From NCBI GenBank assembly GCA_016716505.1, contig JADJWF010000001.1:1-64000 (forward strand): DNA of 64,000 nucleotides, given 5' to 3'. The position numbers were made by a program, and so were the translations under genes. Under the pieces are notes generated by a model. The model did no database searches. It was not told the origin of the DNA and was given only the letters and a program-made list of their open reading frames with translations. The first letter of the stretch is position 1. Each line of letters opens with the position of its first letter. Positions 38,296-46,204 of the stretch are shown here, piece after piece. The stretch is from Verrucomicrobiota bacterium. Its GTDB lineage: Bacteria > Verrucomicrobiota > Verrucomicrobiia > Limisphaerales > J093.

Positions 38296-39111
38296 ATGTC
38301 GCCCGGTCGCACCAATCGAACGAAAGAACGGCTGGTTTCGCCGGTGCCTGCCTGCCGGCGCGGCCGATGGGCCATGGCGCTGCTGGGCGTGGTCGCCCTG
38401 CTCGCGCAGGGTGACGAGATGCGATCGCCCCACTACGTCCTGCGACACGCTGCGCTCAACCCGGGAGGGGGCGAGGCCGTTTCCACCCGCTATCGCCTGG
38501 TGACCGCGACAGGAGCCTTCGGCGGCCGGGCGGTTTCAACCGATGGTCGGATCGCGGACCGGCAGGGGTTCGCGGGGGCGCTGAACGACCCGCCGCGCGC
38601 GGTGGCGGATACGGTTCGCCGGGCGCCCGGGCAGCCCGTGAAGATCCGCGTGGGCGCGCTGCTCGGGAACGATTCGGATCCTGAGCTCGACAGCTTTTAC
38701 TTGCGCGATTTCGCCGAGTTCAGCCGGGCCGGAGGGACGCTCTCCTTCGACAATGGGTGGCTGCTGTATGAGCCGCCGGCCAGTTTCAACGGGGCCGATG
38801 ACTTCGACTACACGGTCGAGGACGCCGCCGGCAATGTCGGCGCGGCGCTCGTCACGGTGCTGGTGGCCGGCACGGGTCCCGAGCCGTCGCAGAATCTGGT
38901 CGCCATCGAGTTGCTGCCCAACGGTCACAAGCGCATTACGTTCGCTGGAATCGCTCGTCGCTGGTACACCCTGCAATGGGCTGACTCACTGCCCGCATCG
39001 GCCTGGAACGTCCTGGCCACCGTTCAAGCCGACGCGCGGGGAATCATCGAGTGGGTGGATGCTACGCAACCCGCGCCCCCGGAACGCTACTACCGGACCG
39101 TTGCCGAATGA
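38296..39111 (+). CDS. Secreted protein with a cadherin-like (VCBS-type) domain
   Basis: 271 residues; the ATG follows the previous stop directly (TGAATG). A hydrophobic segment (WAMALLGVVALLAQGDEM) makes a signal peptide or anchor. Residues ~95-190 match the tandem Ig/cadherin-like pattern: VKIRVGALLGNDSDPELDSF, GTLSFDNGWLLYEPP, FNGADDFDYTVEDAAGNVG. This fold binds Ca and builds adhesins. The C-terminal ~70 residues (ITFAGIARRWYTLQWADSLP, ERYYRTVAE) are the same kind of end domain as in the Ca-binding protein two genes upstream. It probably takes part in surface adhesion or assembly; no catalytic motif is present. Confidence 0.75.
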   Translation: MSPGRTNRTKERLVSPVPACRRGRWAMALLGVVALLAQGDEMRSPHYVLRHAALNPGGGEAVSTRYRLVTATGAFGGRAVSTDGRIADRQGFAGALNDPPRAVADTVRRAPGQPVKIRVGALLGNDSDPELDSFYLRDFAEFSRAGGTLSFDNGWLLYEPPASFNGADDFDYTVEDAAGNVGAALVTVLVAGTGPEPSQNLVAIELLPNGHKRITFAGIARRWYTLQWADSLPASAWNVLATVQADARGIIEWVDATQPAPPERYYRTVAE

Positions 39112-40043
39112 AGTCGCCGAGGAACAAAACGGGGAGCCGGCTGATCGTCGTTGTTGCTGCCGGTGCGCTGGTGGGCCACGCCCAACTGAGGTGGGATGGC
39201 ACGGACGCAGACGTGGATCACCCCGCCCACGCCATCGGGATGGCCTCCTCTCTGTCTGGTGCGCTGACCGGTGGTTTGTCGGAGGCCTCAACTCTCCGCG
39301 TGACGCCGAGCCGGCGTCGGCCGGTGCTGGTTCACCCCGTGGCCGTGCCGCCGGCGATTCCTTCGGTGACTCCGGTGGGGGGAGGCCCGGGAGGTGGGTT
39401 TGCGCCGCAGGTCTTCAACTTCCCGGTCAACCGCGCGATTCCTGACGGCGACTTTTCCGGCCTCGCGGATTCCCGGATATTACCAGCGGGCCTCGCTCCG
39501 ATTCAATCGGTGGCGGTGACGCTCGTCCTGGCACCGATGGGTGACGGGGGCTTCGTGGGTGATTTGTACGCCACGCTGACCCATGAGAGCGGCGGCTACG
39601 CAGTCTTGCTCAACCGGTTGGGCCGGCGTCCCGGCAGCCCGTTCGGCTACAGCGACAATCTCTCGCTCAATCTGACGCTCGCCGATGCCGGGCCGGCGGA
39701 CATTCATCAGTACCGGCTGACGCTGACCGGCAGTGAGGTGGTGCCACTCACGGGAACTCTCACCGGCTTGTGGCAGCCCTCCGGCCGCAAAACCGACCCG
39801 CTGGCGGTGCTGAAGGACGATCCGCGCGACGCGATGCTGTCGTCGTTTGCGGGTGCGGATCAGGCCGGGCGATGGACGCTGTTTGTCGCGGACGTCAGCG
39901 GCGGGGGCGAGTACCGGCTCGAGTCCTGGAGCCTGTCCATCACCCCGGTGCCGGAGCCGGCTGTGGTGTTCGGGGTGCTCGGTCTGGGAGCGTTGACTTG
40001 GGTCCTGTCTCATCGTTTGCGCCGCCGAAGGCCGTCGGTTTGA
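39108..40043 (+). CDS. P-domain protein with PEP-CTERM sorting signal
   Basis: 311 residues from ATG 39108, overlapping the previous stop (ATGA). After a signal peptide (SRLIVVVAAGALVGHA) and a Pro-rich linker comes a proprotein-convertase P/Homo B-type domain: AIPDGDFSGLADSRIL, VGDLYATLTHESGGYAVLLN, AGRWTLFVADVSGGGEYRLE and SWSLSI. The last ~31 residues are a PEP-CTERM tag: VPEPAVVFGVLGLGA, a hydrophobic helix, and RLRRRR. PEP-CTERM proteins are cut and attached to the surface by exosortase, which is not encoded in this window. The P domain usually accompanies a protease but here stands alone, so a binding role is likely. Confidence 0.88.
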   Translation: MKSPRNKTGSRLIVVVAAGALVGHAQLRWDGTDADVDHPAHAIGMASSLSGALTGGLSEASTLRVTPSRRRPVLVHPVAVPPAIPSVTPVGGGPGGGFAPQVFNFPVNRAIPDGDFSGLADSRILPAGLAPIQSVAVTLVLAPMGDGGFVGDLYATLTHESGGYAVLLNRLGRRPGSPFGYSDNLSLNLTLADAGPADIHQYRLTLTGSEVVPLTGTLTGLWQPSGRKTDPLAVLKDDPRDAMLSSFAGADQAGRWTLFVADVSGGGEYRLESWSLSITPVPEPAVVFGVLGLGALTWVLSHRLRRRRPSV

Positions 40044-40089
40044 GGAAGGCTGTCGGCCCGTCGCGAGGCCTGATCGCTGGGCCGATGGC

Positions 40090-40947
40090 ATGCGCGAATT
40101 TCCGGTTGCAGCCCATCGGGGGGTGGCAGAGTTTCCCGTCATGGCCGTCGCACAACTCATTGCGGACCGGCGCCAGCCGGCAACCCGCCCCGGCTTGGCT
40201 GGGTTTCCCCCAAGGCCGCTGCGTGCCGCAGCGACCGGATGGGTCAGCGTCGTTTTGGGCGGGTGGCTGGTGCTGGCGGAACCTCCCCCGGCGGACTCGG
40301 GCACCCCGCCCGCGTTGGGCAAGGTCTCGCTCGATCGCGCCAACCGTTCGATCTCCTTTCCCGCCTCGGTGAATCAACGGAGGGGCCTGGTCGAGTACGT
40401 CATCGTGACCGAGCGCGGCAAGACGCACGAGAGCGTGTTGCGCACGGACGTGGAGCCGCAACACATTCACCTCGCCTTGCTGCTGCTGGACGCGCAGCCG
40501 CCCAGTTCGCCCGAATTCCCGGCTGATCCGGCCGCCCCGCTGCCGGGCGTTCCCGTGCGGATCGAGGTGAGTTGGGCCGAGGGCGGACGCGAAGTGCGCC
40601 GGCCGTTGGAGGACCTGGTGATCACCACCAATCGCGGCGACCGGCTGGCGCGCGGCCCTTGGGCGTACAATGGGTCTTACATCTCGCGCGGCACGTTCGT
40701 GGCGCAGCAGGAGGGTTCGATCGTCGCGCTGCAGGTGGATCCCTCGGCCCTCATCAACAACCCGCGTCCGGGCCGCGAGAACGACGAGTTGCACCATGCC
40801 AATCCGGCGACCTTGCCGCCGGATGATCGGGTAGTGACCGTTTCGATCCGGTTGCTGGATGTGACCCGCACCAACACTCCCATCCTCCGCGTCCCGACCG
40901 AAAAGTCCCCCGCCGTGACGGGCCCCGAAGCTGCGCCGCCGATTTGA
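40090..40947 (+). CDS. YdjY-domain protein
   Basis: 285 residues from ATG 40090; ATG 40141 is a good alternative that shortens the leader before the hydrophobic segment (GWVSVVLGGWLVLAE). The domain core is LGKVSLDRANRSISFPASVN, GLVEYVIVTERGKTHESVLR and TDVEPQHIHLALLLLDAQ, which is the YdjY pattern of verrucomicrobial and planctomycete secreted proteins. The biochemical role of YdjY is unknown. It sits just upstream of the squalene-cyclase-like gene and its stop shares a base with that start (TGATG), so they are probably functionally linked. Confidence 0.78.
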   Translation: MREFPVAAHRGVAEFPVMAVAQLIADRRQPATRPGLAGFPPRPLRAAATGWVSVVLGGWLVLAEPPPADSGTPPALGKVSLDRANRSISFPASVNQRRGLVEYVIVTERGKTHESVLRTDVEPQHIHLALLLLDAQPPSSPEFPADPAAPLPGVPVRIEVSWAEGGREVRRPLEDLVITTNRGDRLARGPWAYNGSYISRGTFVAQQEGSIVALQVDPSALINNPRPGRENDELHHANPATLPPDDRVVTVSIRLLDVTRTNTPILRVPTEKSPAVTGPEAAPPI

Positions 40948-42134
40948 TGAAAACCTCGCTGCTGTTTCCGTTGCTGGGCCGCGGCGCCGTGGGCGCCGTG
41001 CTTGTCTTCTTTGTCGCCCAGGCAGCAGAACCCGCCTCCACCGTGGTCCCTTCACCCCGCGACCTGTCCCTGCGGAACGAAGTCCAGCGCGCGATTGATC
41101 GCGGACTCGACTGGTTGCGGCGGAGTCAGGACACCAACGGGTGGTGGTCCACCGCCGACCATCCTGCGGTGACCGCGCTGGCGCTCACGGCCTTTCTCGG
41201 CGACCCGAGCCGGCGAGCCCGCACCAACGCGGCGCCCGAGATTGAGCGGGGCTTCCGGTACCTGCGCGACTCGATGAAGCCCGACGGCAGCCTGCACCGG
41301 GGCGCGCTCATCAACTACAACACCGCGATCAGCGTGACCGCCCTGGCGGTGCTCGGCGACCCGCGCGACGAAGATTTCCTGCGCCGGGCGCGCCGGTTCC
41401 TTGTGCAGTCCCAGAACGATTTCGGCGAGCCGGGGCGCGTGGACACGGAGTTCGACGGCGGCGTCGGATACGGCGACAAGTACCGGCACTCGGACATGAA
41501 CAATACCCTGGTCGCGCTGGAGGCCCTGCGCGCCACGCAGCACCTCGCGGCCGATCAGGGCAACGCCGCTGGCGCAGACCTGAACTGGGCGGCCGCTATT
41601 CGCTTCCTGGAGAGCTGCCAGAACCTGCCCGGCCGTAATCCGGCCGCGTGGGTTTCGGACGATCCGCGCGACCGCGGCGGGTTCGTTTATTATCCCGGTC
41701 ACAGCATGGCGGGCGGGGTCACGAACGCCGCGACGGGCAAGGTGTCGTTACGTTCCTACGGCAGCATCAGTTACGCGGGGTTGCTCAGCTACATTTATGC
41801 CCGGCTGGAGCCGGACGATCCGCGCGTGCAGGCGGTGCGCGACTGGCTGGCGGCGAACTACACGCTCGAGGAGAACCCCGGGATGGGCCAGCAGGGCTTG
41901 TACTACTACCTGCACCTCATGACCAAGGCACTGCACGCGGCGGACCTGGACCGCCTCCCGCTGGCGGACCACCGCGTGGTCGAGTGGCCGCGGGAAGTGG
42001 CGTTGCATCTCCTCAACCTTCAGCGAGCGGACGGCTCTTGGTGGAACGAAAACAACCGCTGGTGGGAGCGCGACCCGAACCTGGTGACTGCCTACGCGGT
42101 GATGGCCCTGGAGATGATCTGGCGCCGGTTGTAG
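40947..42134 (+). CDS. Secreted prenyltransferase/squalene-cyclase-like repeat protein
   Basis: 395 residues with an N-terminal signal (MKTSLLFPLLGRGAVGAVLV...). The body is an alpha-alpha barrel. QF/QDTNGWWS-type repeats are seen in AIDRGLDWLRRSQDTNGWWS, RGFRYLRDSMKPDGSLH, SYGSISYAGLLSYIYARL and ALHLLNLQRADGSWWNENN. The DXDD motif of true squalene-hopene cyclases is not seen, so cyclase activity is unlikely. Comparable exported proteins in Planctomycetes/Verrucomicrobia occur with YdjY partners, as here. It is the last gene of the ten-gene plus-strand operon; a short G/C hairpin and T6 run lie just past the stop. Confidence 0.82.
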   Translation: MKTSLLFPLLGRGAVGAVLVFFVAQAAEPASTVVPSPRDLSLRNEVQRAIDRGLDWLRRSQDTNGWWSTADHPAVTALALTAFLGDPSRRARTNAAPEIERGFRYLRDSMKPDGSLHRGALINYNTAISVTALAVLGDPRDEDFLRRARRFLVQSQNDFGEPGRVDTEFDGGVGYGDKYRHSDMNNTLVALEALRATQHLAADQGNAAGADLNWAAAIRFLESCQNLPGRNPAAWVSDDPRDRGGFVYYPGHSMAGGVTNAATGKVSLRSYGSISYAGLLSYIYARLEPDDPRVQAVRDWLAANYTLEENPGMGQQGLYYYLHLMTKALHAADLDRLPLADHRVVEWPREVALHLLNLQRADGSWWNENNRWWERDPNLVTAYAVMALEMIWRRL

Positions 42135-42620
42135 TCGCGGCTTTTTTCGCCGGGAGCAGGTTGACTCGACGAAATTAGAACGGCCGCCTGATCTGGTCCG
42201 ATTTCCCGGAATCGGCGCTGACTGTCAATATCGGTGGCTTTGCTTGAAGTGCCAAGGCCCCCCTTTGAGGCTGCCAGAGCCAACTCCCGCCGCAAAGGAC
42301 GCGCCGCTTCCGTGGTGTCCGGGCTGGCCCCGCGGTCCCGAAGGTTGCGGAAACGCTGCCGTTTTGGGTTTGCCTCGGCGGTGTTGGCTCTGCGGCGTCC
42401 CTCTGGCGACGCCGAAGGATGGTGGTGCCGCTCGCTGGGCGTTGATTAGGGACTGTCGAAGGGTTTCGTCACCACGATCGCCTAAGAGCGCGGTAGTTCC
42501 TGTGGTTTGGTTCGCCGGACAGGCTGAACCGGTGGGACGGCTACGACTTCGAGTCCGTCTCCCGCCACGCCGGGGACAGCCGGCCTGCGGGGCACGGGCG
42601 GTTGCCTTTGCGGTTGGCCG
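42135..42620 (+). other. Gene-free stretch between the surface operon and the repeat array
   Basis: A possible weak terminator directly follows the stop: GCCG (42124-42127) can pair with CGGC (42138-42141) ahead of T6 (42142-42147), only 4 bp. The remaining ~470 bp have open frames on both strands with Arg/Pro-rich, non-domain-like products and no recognised feature. Confidence 0.4.
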
Positions 42621-43771
42621 GTAGCGCCGACATTCTTGTCGGCCAGTAACGCCAACTTCCCGGTTGGCACGACTGCCCGGGGGTAACGCTGCCATGCGTA
42701 TCGGCCCGGCTGCCGGTCAGGAGACCGGCGATACGAGTGCCGGTGCCGGCTGGAAACCCGGCCGCTTTTGTAGCACCGACACTCTTGTCGGCCGGTGAAG
42801 CCGGCTTCCCGGTCGGCATGGTTGCCCGGGGGTAACGCCGGCATTCTTGCCGGCCCGGCTGCCGGTCAAGAGACCGGCGATACGAGTGCTGGTACCGGCT
42901 GGAAACCCGGCCGTTTTTGTAGCGCCGACATTCTTGTCGGCCAGTAAAGCCAACTTCCCGGTCGGAACGGCTGCCAAGGGTAACGCTGCCATTCTTGCCG
43001 GCCCGGCTGCCGGTCAGGAGACCGGCGATACGAGTGCCGGTGCCGGCTGGAAACCCGGCCGTTTTTGTAGCGCCGACATACTAGTCGGCCAGTAACGCCA
43101 ACTTCCCGGTCGGAACGGCTGCCAAGGGTAACGCTGCCATGCTTGCCGGTCCGGCTGCCGGTCAGGAGACCGGCGATACGAGTACCGGTGTCGGCTGGAA
43201 ACCCGGCGGTTTTTGTAGCGCCGACATTCTTGTCGGCCGGTAACGCTGACTTCCCGGTCGGCATGGTTGCCCGGGGGTAACGCCGGCATTCTTGCCGGCC
43301 CGGCTGCCGGTCAGGAGACCGGCGATACGAGTACCGGTGCCGGCTGGAAACCCGGCCGTTTTTGTAGCGCCGACATTCTTGTCGGCCGGTGAAGCCGACT
43401 TCCCGGTCGGCATGGTTGCCCGGGGTTAACGCCGGCATTCTTGCCGGCCCGGCTGCCGGTCAGGAGACCGGCGATACGAGTGCCGGTGCCGGCTGGAAAC
43501 CCGGCCATTTTTGTAGCGCCGACATTCTTGTCGGCCGGTAACGCTGACTTCCCGGGCGGCATGGTTGCCCGGGGGTAACGCCGGCATTCTTGCCGGCACG
43601 GCTGTTGGTCAGGAGACCGGCGATACGAGTGCCGGTGCCGGCTGGAAACCCGGCCGCTTTTGTAGCGCCGACATTCTTGTCGGCCAGTAACGCCGACTTC
43701 CCGGTCGGCATGGTTGCCCGGGGGTAACGCCGGCATTCTTGCCGGCACGGCTGCCGGTCAGAAGACCGACG
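42621..43771. repeat. Tandem array of about eight hairpin-rich ~149-bp repeats
   Basis: Copies beginning GTAGCGCCGACATTC (variants included) start at 42621, 42770, 42919, 43067, 43215, 43364, 43513 and 43662; spacings are 148-149 bp, and the last copy stops after ~110 bp. Each unit carries several perfect or near-perfect inverted repeats: GCCGACATTCTTGTCGGC (7-bp stem, TTCT loop), GCCGGCATTCTTGCCGGC (7-bp stem, TTCT loop), GCCGGTCAGGAGACCGGC (7-bp stem, AGGA loop) and GCCGGCTGGAAACCCGGC. Copies differ by scattered substitutions that often keep the stems. Long open frames through the array in several frames on both strands are by-products of a stop-free repeat, not genes. The layout resembles REP/BIME-type palindromic clusters. 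Confidence 0.93.
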
Positions 43772-43782
43772 TTGCAGGTTGA

Positions 43783-44175
43783 TCGCTGGGCCACTGGCAC
43801 TTCCGCCCAGCCCGGCACATCTTGGTGGCCTCTGGCGATGAGGGCTTGGAAGGGCTGCGCGAAAACCTCTTTCCCCACTGCCCCTGGCGGCCGAATCGCT
43901 GGCATCTCGCCCAAGCCGTTCGCGCCTTCACCGGGGCGGACCATGCCGATTTCCGCCGCCTCGTGACGCCGGTCCGGAACGCCAACCGCGAAGCGGCGCT
44001 GGCATCCCCGCCGCGCCAAAAGCCTGTTCCGCCACAAACGACTCCTCGACCGGTTGCCAGCTTGGAACGCCCGGCGGAAAACCAAGCTCCAATTCCACCT
44101 CAACCCCCAACCGCCTTGCTCTCCCCCCAACTGACTGTTGACGAACACTACCGCTGGGCTGACTTCAAGGAATGA
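43783..44175 (+). pseudogene. Degenerate transposase-like fragment
   Basis: The open frame from 43783 to the stop at 44175 lacks a good start. It reads LVASGDEGLEGLRENLFP, then RWHLAQAVRAFTGADHADFR and RLVTPVRNANREAAL, then a Pro-rich tail. The first part resembles the middle of UPF0236/ISLre2-like transposases (catalytic Asp region, FP, then a D/RWHL motif). Past the stop the same frame gives ACPHCGNGHTHR, a zinc-finger-like piece, before a second stop. No inverted repeats or N-terminal part are found. It begins exactly where the repeat array ends. The assignment rests on motif resemblance only. Confidence 0.35.
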
Positions 44176-44318
44176 GCTTGCCCTCACTGCGGAAACGGCC
44201 ACACTCACCGGTGAACGGTCGGTCGCGGACCGCCTCCCAGTCTGACCCGGCCGTTCATCGCGCGAAGCCGCTCAGATCGCATTCAACAACGATCAATGCG
44301 CGCGCGGAAGAGTCGGTT

Positions 44319-44396
44319 CGGGGCGTAGCGTAGCCTGGCTAGCGCGCTTGTTTCGGGTACAAGAGGTCGTGAGTTCAAATCTCACCGCCCCGACCA
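44319..44396 (+). tRNA. tRNA-Pro (anticodon CGG)
   Basis: Acceptor stem CGGGGCG (44319-44325) pairs perfectly with CGCCCCG (44386-44392), followed by discriminator A and an encoded CCA (44394-44396). The anticodon stem CTTGT/ACAAG (44347-44351, 44359-44363) encloses the loop TTCGGGT with anticodon CGG at 44354-44356. The T arm has GTGAG-TTCAAAT-CTCAC. It reads CCG proline codons, frequent at this GC content. It stands alone between the transposase-like remnant and the oxidase operon. Confidence 0.97.
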
Positions 44397-44652
44397 CTCT
44401 CTCCTTCCCCGCAAACCGGCGCTGCTCTGTTGGACGGTAAGTTTGTAAGGGTGGGAGAGGAGTTACCTCGGCCGGAACTCTAGGTCACCGCGCGCAACCA
44501 CCTGCCCTGTTGAGCCCTCAGTATCGGCGTTTTTTGCGCGCGTCCCGGCTTCGCGAGATTCGCCCTCGGGAAACCGCCATGGCTTCGCCGGGCGACGCCG
44601 GTCGAAGCGAGCGGGGGTCGGGCCGGAGCCGATGATCCTGTCCCCTCCCGGC

Positions 44653-45435
44653 TTATTCGTACCCGGAAGTGTCCACCGGACCGGTCTTGGTGCGCTCTCG
44701 AAGATAAGCGCGGTATTCCGCCGGTTCGACCACTTTGAGCAGGCCGCGCATCTGGGAGTGTCCGTTGCCACAGAGTTGGCCGCAGGTGATCAGGTTGGTG
44801 CCAATCTGGGTCGGGGTGAACCAAATGGGATTGCTCAAGCCGGGAATGGCATCCTGTGCCACCCGCATCGTCTTCACCGCAAAGTTGTGAATGACATCAA
44901 GCGATGAGATGTAAGCGATGACCGGCTTGTTGACGGGAACCACCACTTCGCTGCTCTCGACCACGACATCGTCCTTCCCGGCTGGGTCTTCCGGGTCAAT
45001 CCCGAGCGGATTCTGGGCCGAAAGAAATTTCGGGTCGCCCTTCGCAAACACGCCGTCCGCCCCCGGATGGCGGGCGATCCAGTTGAACTGCCGGCCGATG
45101 ACGCGGATCACGGTGGACTCCTCCGGTTTGGGGAAGTTGCCCGCCGTTCCGCCGCGTGCCCAAATGGGGATCGCGAGGCCGATCAGCAGCACTGCTTCCA
45201 CCCCCGCCACGCCCACTTCGAGATAGCTCGACAGATGACCCCGGACGCCCACCGGGTCGGCGGTCGCGCGTCGCTTTTGGGCGTAACGCCACAGGCAAAC
45301 GAGGAAGAAGATGCCCCAGCCGATGGCCAGCACGACCATCAGCAGGTGGACGTAGAACAAAAGCAGGTCAATCTGGCTCCCATGCGCGGAGGAGACCGGC
45401 GGCAGACCCAGCAGTTTGGTGATCGTATTGTGCAT
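44653..45435 (-). CDS. coxB: Cytochrome c oxidase subunit II
   Basis: 260 residues. Two N-terminal membrane helices (LLLFYVHLLMVVLAIGWGIF and VEAVLLIGLAIPIW) are followed by the periplasmic cupredoxin domain. The CuA ligands are present: His183 (DVIHNF), Cys218, Cys222, His226 and Met229 in TCGQLCGNGHSQMRG. A Gln replaces the usual Glu between the cysteines. There is no C-terminal cytochrome c domain, so this is not a caa3-type fusion. Subunit II takes electrons from a soluble donor and passes them to heme a. It is the last gene of the cox operon, after two small membrane-protein genes; coxB at the end rather than the start is unusual compared with proteobacterial operons. Confidence 0.93.
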   Translation of the reverse strand: MHNTITKLLGLPPVSSAHGSQIDLLLFYVHLLMVVLAIGWGIFFLVCLWRYAQKRRATADPVGVRGHLSSYLEVGVAGVEAVLLIGLAIPIWARGGTAGNFPKPEESTVIRVIGRQFNWIARHPGADGVFAKGDPKFLSAQNPLGIDPEDPAGKDDVVVESSEVVVPVNKPVIAYISSLDVIHNFAVKTMRVAQDAIPGLSNPIWFTPTQIGTNLITCGQLCGNGHSQMRGLLKVVEPAEYRAYLRERTKTGPVDTSGYE

Positions 45436-45447
45436 GTGAACGAGGGT

Positions 45448-45672
45448 TCAACCGGCCGCCCGCCGGATCTGGGCGGCCCGTCGGGCGAGGAACACCATAA
45501 AACCAGCGATGCCCCCCAGGACCAGCCCAACCACGCCGAGGAGGAACAGGATGCCCATGTTCATGCCCTCAGCGAGGGCGGAGTCGGAGCGGCCGAAACA
45601 GGTGGCGCAGGCCAGCAAGGGGGCGGAAGAGGGCCCGCCCAACAAAACGAAGATCAAGAGCAGGTTTCGCAT
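45448..45672 (-). CDS. Small secreted/membrane protein of the cox operon with CxxC motif
   Basis: 74 residues: a signal-like hydrophobic start (MRNLLLIFVLLGG), then PLLACATCFGRSDSALAEGM with a CATC motif, then one membrane helix (MGILFLLGVVGLVLGGIAGF) and a basic tail. No named family is recognised. The CxxC next to the membrane, inside an oxidase operon between the subunit IV region and coxB, suggests a role in copper or heme handling during assembly; that is inference. Spacing to its neighbours is 6 and 12 bp, so it is surely co-transcribed. Confidence 0.7.
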   Translation of the reverse strand: MRNLLLIFVLLGGPSSAPLLACATCFGRSDSALAEGMNMGILFLLGVVGLVLGGIAGFMVFLARRAAQIRRAAG

Positions 45673-45678
45673 GACGAT

Positions 45679-45885
45679 TCAGAGATAGCTGAAATCCCGC
45701 AGTTTCCTCAGCATCGCCCGGAAGTACACGATCAATGCCACGCCCCCGAGCAGGGACGCGGCAGCCAGGACCAAGTCCAGCCAGCCCCGGTCCTCCAGAA
45801 ACACGCGCACTTGCCAAGCACCGAAACCGAGGCACAGCGCAATCGCGGAGATCAAGAAAACGACGTGGAAAGCCTTGAGCGACAT
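45679..45885 (-). CDS. Small two-helix membrane protein of the cox operon
   Basis: 68 residues with two predicted helices (FHVVFLISAIALCLGFGAW and WLDLVLAAASLLGGVALIVY) and a basic C-terminus (FRAMLRKLRDFSYL). The ATG overlaps the subunit IV stop by one base (TGATG at 45885). No family is recognised. Its size and place fit an accessory oxidase subunit or assembly factor. Confidence 0.7.
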   Translation of the reverse strand: MSLKAFHVVFLISAIALCLGFGAWQVRVFLEDRGWLDLVLAAASLLGGVALIVYFRAMLRKLRDFSYL

Positions 45886-46199
45886 CAGCGGAGGAGGAAA
45901 TGGTGAGTTTGATCCGCTTCCGAGAGAAAGGGCAGGAAGATCAGGGCGACGAAGAAGATCGCGGTAAGCACCAAGCTGGAAATCACCATGCGTTTCTCGG
46001 TGATGAGGTGCATGAGGAAACCCGCCACCAAAGACGCCTGCGCGATGGCGACGGCGAGCACGGCGGCAATCTTCACGCCGGTGGCCAAGGGCGCGAAACT
46101 GGATAATACGATCAAAATGGTTCCCAGCGCCACCGCCCCGAAAATGATCAGGTGCCGGCGGGCTTCTTGTTGCAGAGCTTGCGAATTGTTGTCTGACAT
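45885..46199 (-). CDS. Cytochrome c oxidase subunit IV (prokaryotic type)
   Basis: 104 residues, starting MSDNNSQALQQEARRHLIIF. Three membrane helices are visible: IIFGAVALGTILIVLSSF, IAAVLAVAIAQASLVAGFLM and VLTAIFFVALIFLPFL. The pattern QASLVAGFLMHLITEKR between helices 2 and 3 is the family signature (Ala-rich helix, then F-x-M-H-L). It is an accessory subunit of aa3 oxidases. It lies 5 bp after coxC and overlaps the next small gene by one base. Confidence 0.9.
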   Translation of the reverse strand: MSDNNSQALQQEARRHLIIFGAVALGTILIVLSSFAPLATGVKIAAVLAVAIAQASLVAGFLMHLITEKRMVISSLVLTAIFFVALIFLPFLSEADQTHHFLLR

Positions 46200-46204
46200 G
46201 GCCG

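Noticed and set aside
42621..43771. CRISPR array
   Set aside because: The whole ~149-bp unit is repeated; there are no unique spacers between short identical repeats, and no cas genes nearby.
42621..43771. Integron attC-like cassette array because of regular hairpins
   Set aside because: No GTTRRRY core sites, no integrase gene and no genes between the hairpins.
44463..44824. Open frames on the minus strand beyond coxB
   Set aside because: Overlap the 3' end of coxB in another frame and have no domain-like composition; no start signal.
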